Below are positions 1 to 7,251 of a stretch of DNA of 9,862 nucleotides, in pieces. This stretch comes from Legionellales bacterium UBA5158 (GTDB taxonomy: Bacteria > Pseudomonadota > Gammaproteobacteria > DSM-16500), in the NCBI GenBank assembly GCA_002413665.1, contig DHXK01000005.1, forward strand, positions 1-9,862. Direction: 5' to 3'. The position numbers and the translations under genes were made by a program. The number at the start of each line of letters is the position of its first letter. The first letter of the stretch is position 1. Below the pieces are notes generated by a model. The model was not told the DNA's origin, did no database searches, and saw nothing but the letters and a program-made list of their open reading frames with translations.

Positions 1-14
1 CATGCCTGGCGCAC

Positions 15-39
15 AAAAAAAAGAGCGCCTAAGCGCCCT
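15..39 (-). terminator. Rho-independent terminator of the comEA-like gene
   Basis: Read on the minus strand, a 7-bp stem (AGGGCGC pairing with GCGCTCT, one G-T wobble) closes a TTAG loop and is followed directly by eight T residues. It lies about 25 bases beyond the stop codon of the ComEA-like gene. Stem, loop and T tract together are a textbook intrinsic terminator. Confidence 0.9.
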
Positions 40-62
40 TCTCAAAAAAACTTCGCCAACAA

Positions 63-461
63 TTAATCAACCATTAATTGATCTTGAACTTCTTTCATTT
101 TGTCTTCGTGCATTTTTTTGAAACCTTTAACTGATTTCAAATCATTAACAGATTTGAAATCGCCATGCTTTTTACGATAGGTAACAATCGCTTTAGCTTT
201 AGCAGAATTCAATCCCTTCAATTTCATCAGGTCTTTAACGCTGGCTTTGTTCAAGTCAACTTTATCAACAGTTGTTGTTGTGGATGAGCTGCTTTCAGTT
301 GTTGTGGTCGCAGCTGGCTGTGCTTCAACAGGTGCAGCAGCTTCTGTGGTTTGAGTTTCGGTAGATGTAGTTGTAGTTGTAGCGGCATCATCAGCAGCAA
401 ATACATATGAAGACAAAACCATGGTAGCAGCAGCGATTAAAAGTTTACGATAAATAGACAT
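63..461 (-). CDS. Secreted ComEA-like helix-hairpin-helix protein
   Basis: The 132-residue protein has three parts. Residues 1-22 form a signal peptide (MSIYRKLL, a hydrophobic stretch, cleavage near VFA-ADD). Residues 24-66 are a low-complexity linker rich in Thr, Ala, Ser and Glu. Residues 67-120 form a tandem helix-hairpin-helix region (VDLNKAS, then LKGLNSAKAKAIVTYR, then DLKSVKGF). The family binds DNA without sequence specificity, and ComEA helps pull incoming DNA into the periplasm during natural transformation; many small proteobacterial members are untested. The ATG at 461 is chosen because AAGGAG lies 6 bases upstream; a TTG eight codons earlier has no such site. Both hairpins lack the second Gly of the usual G-I-G turn (GLN and GFK here), so DNA affinity may be altered. 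The gene is monocistronic, with its own terminator. Confidence 0.85.
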   Translation of the reverse strand: MSIYRKLLIAAATMVLSSYVFAADDAATTTTTSTETQTTEAAAPVEAQPAATTTTESSSSTTTTVDKVDLNKASVKDLMKLKGLNSAKAKAIVTYRKKHGDFKSVNDLKSVKGFKKMHEDKMKEVQDQLMVD

Positions 462-508
462 TAAATACTCCTTAATAAATGACAATTATTTTTTATTTCG
501 AACATACA

Positions 509-523
509 CTGCATAAAATGCAG
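509..523. promoter_or_regulatory. Perfect inverted repeat upstream of the comEA-like gene
   Basis: CTGCAT and ATGCAG flank an AAA centre, giving a perfect 6-bp palindrome 48 bases upstream of the comEA-like start codon. Its position and symmetry fit a dimeric repressor or activator site, but no regulator is evident and a 6-bp arm can occur by chance. Confidence 0.3.
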
Positions 524-820
524 CAAAGAAAACTACAAAGTAAACTGAGCCCCTTTTTATAGAGATCAGGCTTTGAAGGTTAGTAGACACGATTTCTCCA
601 ACTCCCCAGAATGGGTTGCTGGTATTAAAGGGGAAGCTTACACCCTCATATTGACAGCTATTTAGATTTTTAACCCAGCAAGCTTGTCACAATGAAAGTA
701 CTAAGCAATTGGAATTTAAATCAGTCAAGAGAATCTTACTTATTAAAAATAAAAAAATCTACATATAATATCAATATAAATTAACCTTTCTCATAATATC
801 GTTGCTTATTTAAACGTTTA

Positions 821-848
821 TTTGTGATAGACTTTCTGGTTTGTGATA
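821..848 (+). repeat. Direct repeat TTTGTGATA upstream of dacA
   Basis: The nonamer TTTGTGATA occurs at 821-829 and again at 840-848, a 19-base repeat period or about two helical turns, 63-90 bases before the dacA start. The first copy includes TTGTGA and the second a weak GATATG, which are 17 bases apart, so the pair could alternatively be a weak promoter. A further -10-like TATCAT lies at 872-877. Tandem activator sites or a promoter are both possible. Confidence 0.35.
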
Positions 849-910
849 TGTGCTCTTTTGCACGATTAAGCTATCATGCGCATATTTGAAACTTGCATTA
901 GGAATTTAAC

Positions 911-2131
911 ATGCTACGTAAAGCAAACTTATTAGCTTTCTTCAGTTTGACATTAACATTAGTACTCATGAATACCCCATGGGCAAGCCCTATTATCCCT
1001 ATCCCCAGCAAACCCGTGCAACCTATGGTAATCCCATCCGCACCCACTATAGATGCGAAGGGTTACATTCTGATCGATGCTAGCAGCGGAAAGGTTTTGG
1101 CAGAAAAAAATGCTGATGTTCGAATGGCACCCGCCAGTCTCACTAAATTAATGTCTCTTTATATCATTTCAGGGGCTTTAAAAAATGGCAGTATTCATTT
1201 AAACGACAAAGTTAGAATCAGTACAAAAGCTTGGCGCACCGGTGGCTCGCGTATGTTCGTGAAAGTGAATGACGAAGTCGAAGCTAAAGACCTAATGGAA
1301 GGAATTGCCGTAGCTTCTGGAAACGATGCATCCGTCGCCATGGCAGAATTTATTGCCGGCACAGAAGAAGGTTTCGCCACTATCATGAATGCTCAAGCTA
1401 AAGCATTAGGCATGAACAGCAGTCATTTCGTAGACAGCACAGGCTTACCTAATCCAGACCATTATTCCACTCCGCGAGACTTTGCTACACTCGCACAAGC
1501 ATTAACATCCACTTTTCCCGAAGATTACAAGTTGTTCTCAGAAAAATGGTTCACCTTTAACGGAATACGTCAGCCTAATCGCAATCGTTTGCTGTGGCGA
1601 TATCAATATGCTGATGGCTTAAAAACCGGACACACTGATGAAGCTGGCTATTGTCTTGTGGCTTCAGCTGTAAAAGACAAAATGCGCTTAATTAGTGTCG
1701 TAATGGGAGCTCCTAGTGATTCCTCTCGTACTGAAGACTCTATTCGATTACTCACTTATGGTTATCGTTTTTTCGAAACTCACAAAATACAAGCTGCTAA
1801 CGGACCTTCAGCAATTGCTAGAGTCTGGAAAGGCTCAAAGAAAACTGTTGCATTGGGTCTAACAGAAGACTGGTACTTAACCCTCCCGGCTGGCCAATAC
1901 AAGAACACTCAGATAAACATTCAAGTCAATGAACTGACAGCCCCCATTACCAAAGGTCAGCCATATGGCTCTTTAAACATAATGTTAAACAACCAAATCA
2001 TAGCGTCAAAACCTATGCTTGCATTAGCTGACGACCCTAAAGGTGGCATGTTCCGTCGAGCTGCGGATGCAGTAAGCTTCAAATTCCATACTATATTTGC
2101 TAAATCTTCAGACACAATGAACAATGCCTAA
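911..2131 (+). CDS. dacA: D-alanyl-D-alanine carboxypeptidase (PBP5/6, DacA/DacC type)
   Basis: This low-molecular-mass penicillin-binding protein trims the terminal D-Ala from peptidoglycan pentapeptides in the periplasm, which limits cross-linking. The 406-residue product has a signal peptide (about residues 1-25, ending TPWA-SP). It has the three active-site motifs of the S11 serine peptidase fold: SxxK as SLTK (76-79, catalytic Ser76), SGN (136-138) and KTG (238-240). Segments such as FNGIRQ, NRLLW and GHTDEAGY match E. coli PBP5. A beta-rich PBP5 C-terminal domain spans roughly 290-380. It ends in an amphipathic helix (near GMFRRAADAVSFKF) that should anchor it to the outer face of the inner membrane. 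AGGA lies 7 bases before the ATG. Length is normal for the family (E. coli about 400), and the following ybeD-lipB-lipA order is the classical context. Confidence 0.97.
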   Translation: MLRKANLLAFFSLTLTLVLMNTPWASPIIPIPSKPVQPMVIPSAPTIDAKGYILIDASSGKVLAEKNADVRMAPASLTKLMSLYIISGALKNGSIHLNDKVRISTKAWRTGGSRMFVKVNDEVEAKDLMEGIAVASGNDASVAMAEFIAGTEEGFATIMNAQAKALGMNSSHFVDSTGLPNPDHYSTPRDFATLAQALTSTFPEDYKLFSEKWFTFNGIRQPNRNRLLWRYQYADGLKTGHTDEAGYCLVASAVKDKMRLISVVMGAPSDSSRTEDSIRLLTYGYRFFETHKIQAANGPSAIARVWKGSKKTVALGLTEDWYLTLPAGQYKNTQINIQVNELTAPITKGQPYGSLNIMLNNQIIASKPMLALADDPKGGMFRRAADAVSFKFHTIFAKSSDTMNNA

Positions 2132-2141
2132 ACAACGAGAC

Positions 2142-2167
2142 ATCACCTTTTCGCAAGGAAAGGTGAT
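2142..2167 (+). promoter_or_regulatory. Strong hairpin with GCAA tetraloop between dacA and ybeD
   Basis: ATCACCTTTTC and GGAAAGGTGAT form an 11-bp stem (one T-G wobble) closed by GCAA, a stable GNRA tetraloop. It begins 10 bases after the dacA stop. No T tract follows (the next bases are CATTTAAATG), so it is not a standard intrinsic terminator. It more likely protects the dacA 3' end, marks an RNA-processing point, or lowers read-through into ybeD-lipB-lipA. Confidence 0.6.
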
Positions 2168-2199
2168 CATTTAAATGCTTCATTATTCTTCTAATAACT

Positions 2200-2472
2200 A
2201 TGCCTAAAGACGATAAACCATCATTACTAACATTTCCGTGCGACTTCCCTATCAAAGTGTTTGGCACTGCGACAGATGAATTTGAAACAACTGCACTGAG
2301 TATTATTCATAAGCATGTTCCAAATTTACCTGAAAATTCTTTACGCAGCAGGCCTAGCAAAGATAATAAGTATTTAGCTATCACCGTCACTGTTCCTATC
2401 AATAGCCAAAAGCAACTGGATGATATTTACATTGAACTGACAGCATGTCCTTTAGTCTTGATGGCGTTATGA
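2200..2472 (+). CDS. ybeD: YbeD family (DUF493) small protein
   Basis: The 90-residue product matches the YbeD/DUF493 family, a small ferredoxin-like (ACT-like) alpha/beta fold. Shared features include the N-terminal LLTFPCDFPIKVFG segment (E. coli LLEFPTPFTYKVMG), a central charged loop (SKDNKY), a beta strand (AITVTVPI) and the final helix and strand (LDDIYIELTACPLVLMAL). E. coli YbeD is 87 residues, so this is full length. Its biochemical role is not established; the conserved position before lipB suggests a link to lipoate metabolism or its regulation. No clear ribosome binding site precedes the ATG. The stop codon overlaps the lipB start as ATGA, which predicts translational coupling. 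Confidence 0.9.
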   Translation: MPKDDKPSLLTFPCDFPIKVFGTATDEFETTALSIIHKHVPNLPENSLRSRPSKDNKYLAITVTVPINSQKQLDDIYIELTACPLVLMAL

Positions 2473-3122
2473 TCGCTGACACGGTTAATATTCGCTTTTT
2501 AGGGAAACAAGATTATTTAAGTTGCTGGCAAGCAATGAAAGAATTTACAAATCAACGATTAAGCGAAACCATAGATGAAATATGGATCCTTGAACATGCC
2601 CCTATTTTTACCCAAGGTCAAAATGGTAAGCCAGAGCATGTTTTAGCGGCAGGTGACATTCCAGTTCTATCCATTGATAGAGGGGGGCAAGTGACTTATC
2701 ATGGCCCTGGCCAACTTATTGCTTACACATTAATCGATGTTAAACGCAAGAAAATGAATGTGCGTGAGCTAGTCACAGCAATCGAAAACTCAATGATACA
2801 ATTACTTAAAGCTTTCAAAATCGAGGCCACTGCCAAATGCGAGGCTCCTGGAGTTTATGTTAACAATAAAAAAATAGGCTCTGTAGGATTACGTATTAGA
2901 CGCGGATGTTCTTACCATGGCCTCGCATTAAATGTAGAAATGGACTTAGAACCTTTTACACGAATTAATCCCTGTGGTTATAAAGCACTGGAAATGACTC
3001 AAATAGCCGATTTCAAAAAACAAACTAGCCTGGCTGAAACAGGCTTAGAACTTATTGAATGCCTAAGCGCAAACTTAGGATATACTAAGCATAATATTTT
3101 AAATAAGCCCTTCTTTGAATGA
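2469..3122 (+). CDS. lipB: Octanoyltransferase LipB
   Basis: LipB transfers octanoate from octanoyl-acyl carrier protein to a lysine on lipoyl domains (pyruvate and 2-oxoglutarate dehydrogenases, glycine cleavage H protein), the first step of endogenous lipoate synthesis in the cytoplasm. The 217-residue product carries GGQVTYHGPGQ (72-82) of the binding pocket, the catalytic lysine in NNKKIGS (Lys135) and the acyl-accepting cysteine in NPCGY (Cys169), at the same numbers as in E. coli LipB. The start at 2469 is preferred over an in-frame ATG at 2445. It gives an N-terminus that aligns with E. coli LipB (MIADTVNIRFLG against MYQDKILVRQLG), and it forms an ATGA overlap with the ybeD stop. lipA follows after 16 bases. 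Confidence 0.97.
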   Translation: MIADTVNIRFLGKQDYLSCWQAMKEFTNQRLSETIDEIWILEHAPIFTQGQNGKPEHVLAAGDIPVLSIDRGGQVTYHGPGQLIAYTLIDVKRKKMNVRELVTAIENSMIQLLKAFKIEATAKCEAPGVYVNNKKIGSVGLRIRRGCSYHGLALNVEMDLEPFTRINPCGYKALEMTQIADFKKQTSLAETGLELIECLSANLGYTKHNILNKPFFE

Positions 3123-3138
3123 AACCGGAATTAAAATA

Positions 3139-4095
3139 ATGGAACAAAAACCTCTCATCCCTGTAAATCCAAAACAACGTGGCGCCGAAAAACTTGCTCG
3201 TATCCCTATAAAAATAGAGGCCAGCACAACGTTACTTCGCAAACCAGATTGGATACGCATACGCATCCCGTCCTCTCCAGCTGTCGCTAATTTAAAAAAA
3301 ATATTGAGAGATAACAAATTAGTCACGGTCTGCGAAGAAGCTTCTTGCCCTAATCTGCCAGAATGTTTTAGCCAAGGCACCGCAACATTTATGATTATGG
3401 GTGACAAATGCACACGCCGTTGTAGTTTCTGTGATGTAGCACATGGTCGTCCGGACGCTCTAGATGTCAACGAGCCTATCAATTTAGCCAACACGATTGC
3501 CCAAATGGGACTCAGTTACATAGTCATCACATCAGTTGATAGAGATGATTTGCGAGACGGTGGCGCTAGTCATTTCAGCGCTTGCCTAAGAGAAATTCGT
3601 GCTAAAAATCCAGCCATCACTATTGAAGTATTGGTCCCAGATTATCGCGGGCGTATGACGGTAGCACTTGATGAGACAGCAAAAGAACTTCCTGATATTT
3701 TTAATCATAACATTGAAACTGTTCCACGACTTTACAAACAAGCACGCCCTGGTTCTGATTATGCTCACTCTTTACTTTTACTCAAAGAATTTAAAGCTCG
3801 CTTCAACCATATTCCGACTAAATCAGGATTAATGTTAGGCTTGGGTGAAACTAATGAAGAAATTGAGCAAACCCTCGTTGATCTGCGCAGTCATGATGTA
3901 GACATGCTGACGTTGGGACAGTACTTACAACCCAGTAAATTCCATATGCCCGTCTCTCGCTATGTCACACCCGAAGAATTTCAACGCTTTGCCGTGATTG
4001 CCAAAGAGCTAGGGTTTAAGAAAGTCGCCAGCGGTCCGTTAGTCAGATCTTCTTATCATGCAGACAAGCAAGCCGCAGGGGATGAAGTCACATAA
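3139..4095 (+). CDS. lipA: Lipoyl synthase LipA
   Basis: LipA is a radical S-adenosylmethionine enzyme that inserts sulfur at C6 and C8 of protein-bound octanoyl groups, completing lipoate. The 318-residue product has both iron-sulfur cluster motifs. The auxiliary cluster, consumed as sulfur donor, is CxxxxCxxxxxC at Cys65, Cys70 and Cys76 (CEEASCPNLPEC). The radical SAM cluster is CxxxCxxC at Cys91, Cys95 and Cys98 (CTRRCSFC). The C-terminal RSSYHAD supplies the unusual serine ligand, here Ser305, matching Ser308 of E. coli. Other family blocks are ITSVDRDDLRDGG, PTKSGLMLGLGETNEE and MLTLGQYLQPS. The ATG at 3139 is chosen; a TTG at 3115 would overlap lipB and add eight residues absent from the family. 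The ribosome binding site is weak (GGA about 10 bases upstream), which fits coupling to lipB. Confidence 0.97.
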   Translation: MEQKPLIPVNPKQRGAEKLARIPIKIEASTTLLRKPDWIRIRIPSSPAVANLKKILRDNKLVTVCEEASCPNLPECFSQGTATFMIMGDKCTRRCSFCDVAHGRPDALDVNEPINLANTIAQMGLSYIVITSVDRDDLRDGGASHFSACLREIRAKNPAITIEVLVPDYRGRMTVALDETAKELPDIFNHNIETVPRLYKQARPGSDYAHSLLLLKEFKARFNHIPTKSGLMLGLGETNEEIEQTLVDLRSHDVDMLTLGQYLQPSKFHMPVSRYVTPEEFQRFAVIAKELGFKKVASGPLVRSSYHADKQAAGDEVT

Positions 4096-4101
4096 AATAT
4101 C

Positions 4102-4141
4102 TTGCATACTTATTGACACTAAACTATAAATAAAAAATAAA
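4102..4141 (+). promoter_or_regulatory. Candidate promoters upstream of the DedA-PAP2 gene
   Basis: Two overlapping sigma-70-like arrangements are visible. A perfect TTGACA (4113-4118) is 17 bases from AATAAA (4136-4141, 4 of 6 matches). A weak TTGCAT (4102-4107) is 17 bases from TATAAA (4125-4130, 5 of 6). Either would start transcription in the 75-base gap after lipA, making the DedA gene independent of the lip genes. Confidence 0.5.
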
Positions 4142-4170
4142 CATGCTTTTGGAAATTTAATGACCTTATT

Positions 4171-6183
4171 ATGACTGATTCCGTAAGCCCTATATTACAG
4201 TGGTTAAACACCCATCCTAATTTGGCAGGCCTAGCAACATTTCTAATTTCTGCCGCAGAATCCATCGCTGTCATCGGCACTATCGTTCCAGGCACCGTCG
4301 TTATGACAGCTGTTGGCACCCTCATAGGTGCTGGAGTTATACCACTGTGGTCTACTATCATTTGGGCGATACTGGGCGCCATTGCAGGTGACAACGTTAG
4401 CTATTGGGGCGGTCGATATTATAAAGCTGGTCTACGACGAGCATGGCCTTTTCGAAACTATCCCCAATTATTAGAAAGCGGCGAAAGATTTTTTCATAAA
4501 CATGGCAGTAAAAGCATTTTAATAGGTCGCTTTATAGGACCCGTCAGAGCGTTAGTACCTGTAGTAGCTGGTATGTTACATATGAAACCATTACGATTTA
4601 TCCTCACTAGCATCATTGCGTCAGCTGCCTGGGCACCAGTGTATTTGTTACCTGGAATTTTGTTAGGTGAAGCGACCCTTGAACTGCCTCCAGATATCGC
4701 TGCACACATAATGTTAGTGCTGGTAATGACAGGTTTATTCATTCTTATCTGTATTTGGTCTATCTACAAAATTTTCATTTTAGTGGGTTATCAAATGAAC
4801 CAACTGCTCAATCGCATTTGGCGTAAGTTTCAACACTCTCGACATTTTCGCATCATTACAACATTGCTTAAACATTACGACCCCAACAAAACCCATGGCC
4901 AATTAACCTTAGCTTTTTATTTTTTATGTGTGAGCGCCACATTTATAGCTTTATCCATCTACATTTATATTCATGGATCTCAAACAATCGTTCTTAACAA
5001 AGCTCTGTTTCACTTATTCCGCAGTCTTCGAACGCCGGCCAATGATAATGCCATGCTTTGGTTTACGCTATTAGGCGACAAAAAAGTATTATTTCCCACT
5101 ATGTTAATTCTTTTTGGTTGGTTAGCATGGAAAAAAAGTTGGCATGCAGCCTGGCATACTTTAGCCCTGCTATTTTTAATTTGTGGAAGTATTTTTGTTT
5201 TAAAAAACTTCATACATTCTAGCCGTCCATGGGGCATTTCAGATGGGCCTGAAAGTTTTTCATTCCCTAGTGGACACACAACATTTTCAACCTGTTTTTA
5301 TTTTGCGTTAGGATTACTCTTTATTCAGATGGCACACATTCAATATAAGCGTGTTGTCTATTCCGTCATTTTATTTACCACACTTGCAATTAGCATTTCA
5401 CGCTTATATTTAGGTGCTCATTGGTTCACTGATGTTCTTGGTGGCTGGTTATTAAGTGCTGCTATATTAATGTTTATCACTCTTTCTTATAATCGCAAAC
5501 AAGAAAAAAATCCTTGTCCTTACTCTTTATTATTTGTGGCAATCATTGCTATCAGTCTAACTTCTATTAGCATGTATTATTCAAGCTTCAACAAACTTGA
5601 GCATAACTATACTCAAGAACATTGGCCTACCCATACCATTACTCTAAATGCATGGTGGATACAAAAAGATGATAGCATCCCTAATTATAGAATAGGGCGA
5701 TTAGGATTACCGACGGAATTATTTAACATTCAATGGTTAGGAGATTTAACGACAATACAAACTACACTACAATCACAAGGTTGGACTACACCTCCCAAGA
5801 AAAAATGGATGGATGTACTATATCGCATTACAGATGTCAGCAGCGCCGAACATTTACCTCTGGTATCTCCTTTGTATCTAGATAAAAAACCCGTGCTAGT
5901 ACTGGAAAAACATTTAGATAAGAAAAAACTAATTGTGCTGAGATTATGGAATTCAAACTTCCTGATTAAAGACCAGCCATTATGGATAGGGTCCGTTGGT
6001 GTTGTGCCGAGAACTTATAGTTGGCTAATTACCTACAAAAATAATGATAATAATACTTTACCAGAAATTATTTCCACCCAATCCATACAGTATGACATCA
6101 AAAAAATTAATTTTGTCAGCAAACTAAAACATAAACCTCAACCCCAACAAATCATACTTATAAAACCAAAAAATATTTCTTAA
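4171..6183 (+). CDS. DedA-PAP2-LssY_C three-domain inner-membrane phosphatase
   Basis: The 670-residue protein fuses three modules. Residues about 10-210 are a DedA/SNARE-associated (VTT) domain, with Glu30, the IVPGTVV segment, GDNVSYWGGR and the conserved GRFIGPVRALVPVVAG block; DedA proteins act in lipid flipping and membrane homeostasis. Residues about 245-440 are a PAP2 lipid phosphatase with all three motifs: KNFIHSSRP (Lys345, Arg352), PSGH (366-369, His369) and SRLYLGAHWFTD (410-421, His417, Asp421). An isolated membrane segment follows (about 450-470), then an LssY_C-type domain (about 485-670, from THTITLNAWW). The same architecture is known for Legionella LssY. The active site looks intact, so the protein probably dephosphorylates an isoprenoid or glycerolipid phosphate at the periplasmic face, perhaps coupled to transport by the DedA part; the substrate is unknown. 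The start lacks a clear ribosome binding site. sohB follows after 39 bases. Confidence 0.9.
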   Translation: MTDSVSPILQWLNTHPNLAGLATFLISAAESIAVIGTIVPGTVVMTAVGTLIGAGVIPLWSTIIWAILGAIAGDNVSYWGGRYYKAGLRRAWPFRNYPQLLESGERFFHKHGSKSILIGRFIGPVRALVPVVAGMLHMKPLRFILTSIIASAAWAPVYLLPGILLGEATLELPPDIAAHIMLVLVMTGLFILICIWSIYKIFILVGYQMNQLLNRIWRKFQHSRHFRIITTLLKHYDPNKTHGQLTLAFYFLCVSATFIALSIYIYIHGSQTIVLNKALFHLFRSLRTPANDNAMLWFTLLGDKKVLFPTMLILFGWLAWKKSWHAAWHTLALLFLICGSIFVLKNFIHSSRPWGISDGPESFSFPSGHTTFSTCFYFALGLLFIQMAHIQYKRVVYSVILFTTLAISISRLYLGAHWFTDVLGGWLLSAAILMFITLSYNRKQEKNPCPYSLLFVAIIAISLTSISMYYSSFNKLEHNYTQEHWPTHTITLNAWWIQKDDSIPNYRIGRLGLPTELFNIQWLGDLTTIQTTLQSQGWTTPPKKKWMDVLYRITDVSSAEHLPLVSPLYLDKKPVLVLEKHLDKKKLIVLRLWNSNFLIKDQPLWIGSVGVVPRTYSWLITYKNNDNNTLPEIISTQSIQYDIKKINFVSKLKHKPQPQQIILIKPKNIS

Positions 6184-6222
6184 TTATACTGTCATTCTAA
6201 TCAATGCCAGCAGGAGCAATCG

Positions 6223-7233
6223 ATGTCAAATTTTTTTCTTGAACTTATGTTATTTTTTTCTAAAACAGTCATACTCGTAGTGTTCATTTTAATTTTATTA
6301 GCAGGGATACTCGCCTTGTTCAGCAAAGGCAAGGACAACACGAAGGGTCGCCTCTCAATTAAAAATTTAAATAAAAAATATAGCAAAACACGTGATGACC
6401 TTTCTTCAGAAATACTCTCAAAAGAAAAACTTAAACAATATTTTAAAACACAAAAAGCAAACGATAAGTTACAAAAAAAATCTTCTGAAGAAAAATCAGA
6501 AAAAAATATTTACGTATTAGATTTTAGCGGAGATATCAAAGCCACTGCCGTCGCTTCATTGCGTGAAGAAGTGACTGCCATATTAGGTATAGCAACACCA
6601 AAAGATGAGGTCGTGGTGTGCCTAGAAAGCGGCGGAGGAATGGTGCATGCTTATGGGTTAGCTGCAGCACAACTAGCACGCCTTCGAGATAAAGCGATTC
6701 CTTTAACGGTTATTGTCGATAAAGTTGCAGCAAGTGGCGGATATTTGATGGCCAGTGTTGCAAATAAAATTCTCGCCGCGCCCTTTGCAATTATTGGCTC
6801 TATCGGTGTCATTGTGCAGCTTCCAAATTTTCATAGATTATTAAAAGACAACAAAGTTGATTTTGAACAACTGACTGCCGGAAACTTCAAACGGACTCTT
6901 ACGATTTTTGGTAACAATACCAAAGAAGGAAAAGAAAAATTACAAGAAGAAATCGAAGAAATTCACGATCTGTTCAAACATGCTATACAGCAATACCGTC
7001 CTCAGCTTGATATCAATAAAGTGGCGACAGGAGAACATTGGCTAGGCATGCAAGCATTTGATTTAAGATTAGTAGATGAAGTAAAAACAAGTGATGATTA
7101 TTTATTAGAAAATAGCAAAAATGCTACTCTCTTTGCTTTAAATTATGAAATAAAAAAATCATTCGGAAGTAAATTAGCATCAGCTATGAGCATGCTTAAA
7201 GAAAGTGTTTTTCATTCATCAAACTTAATATAG
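6223..7233 (+). CDS. sohB: SohB-like inner-membrane serine protease (peptidase S49)
   Basis: The 336-residue protein resembles E. coli SohB (about 349). It has an N-terminal membrane helix (about 10-33), a charged Lys/Glu-rich linker typical of the SohB N-terminal domain (about 40-95), then a single S49 domain starting at IYVLDFSGDI. Residues around ESGGGMVHAYGLAAAQLARLRD match SohB closely. The nucleophile is Ser171 in KVAASGGYLMA and the general-base lysine is Lys223 in AGNFKRTL, giving the Ser-Lys dyad of SppA-type enzymes. GSIGV (192-196) and VATGEHWLGMQA (267-278) are family signatures. SohB is a periplasm-facing protease whose multicopy expression can bypass loss of DegP in E. coli; its natural substrates are unclear. 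AGGAG stands 6 bases before the ATG, the best ribosome binding site among the larger genes here. Confidence 0.95.
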   Translation: MSNFFLELMLFFSKTVILVVFILILLAGILALFSKGKDNTKGRLSIKNLNKKYSKTRDDLSSEILSKEKLKQYFKTQKANDKLQKKSSEEKSEKNIYVLDFSGDIKATAVASLREEVTAILGIATPKDEVVVCLESGGGMVHAYGLAAAQLARLRDKAIPLTVIVDKVAASGGYLMASVANKILAAPFAIIGSIGVIVQLPNFHRLLKDNKVDFEQLTAGNFKRTLTIFGNNTKEGKEKLQEEIEEIHDLFKHAIQQYRPQLDINKVATGEHWLGMQAFDLRLVDEVKTSDDYLLENSKNATLFALNYEIKKSFGSKLASAMSMLKESVFHSSNLI

Positions 7234-7251
7234 TTTGAGACAGGAGTTATC

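Larger units (their letters stand above)
462..910. other. Gene-free divergent region between the comEA-like gene and dacA
   Basis: About 450 bases with no convincing ORF on either strand. It must carry the promoters of both flanking genes. It holds a short perfect palindrome (509-523), a C-rich/G-rich pair of segments that could form a long stem (550-556 with 627-633), a very AT-rich stretch (741-785) with a perfect TATAAT at 764-769 but no good -35 at the right distance, and a 9-base direct repeat just upstream of dacA. No known RNA family was recognised by eye. Confidence 0.6.

Noticed and set aside
462..485. TTG start that would add eight residues to the ComEA-like protein
   Set aside because: The downstream ATG at 461 has AAGGAG at 6 bases and begins a standard signal peptide; the TTG has no ribosome binding site.
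651..656. TTGACA as a promoter -35 for dacA
   Set aside because: No -10-like hexamer occurs 16-18 bases downstream (the site reads CCCAGC), and it is over 250 bases from dacA.
741..785. Perfect TATAAT (764-769) as the main dacA promoter
   Set aside because: The segment is so AT-rich that such a match is expected by chance, and no good -35 stands at the right distance; it is mentioned only in the region note.
1195..1386. Minus-strand open frame inside dacA
   Set aside because: Antisense to the conserved SGN region of dacA; no protein-like features.
2445..2468. Upstream ATG start for lipB
   Set aside because: It adds eight residues not seen in E. coli LipB and a 28-base overlap with ybeD; the ATGA-overlapping ATG at 2469 aligns with the family start.
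3115..3138. TTG start for lipA
   Set aside because: It lies inside lipB and adds residues absent from LipA; the ATG at 3139 gives a family-sized protein.
3099..3494. 131-codon minus-strand open frame across the lipA 5' part
   Set aside because: It is antisense to well-conserved lipA codons, has no family features and no ribosome binding site.
4119..5279. Minus-strand open frames at 4119-4394, 4494-4742 and 5010-5279
   Set aside because: All are antisense to the DedA-PAP2 gene, whose catalytic motifs are intact; their compositions are mirror artefacts.
6201..6386. Minus-strand open frame over the sohB start
   Set aside because: Antisense to the sohB membrane helix; hydrophobicity simply mirrors the sense gene.
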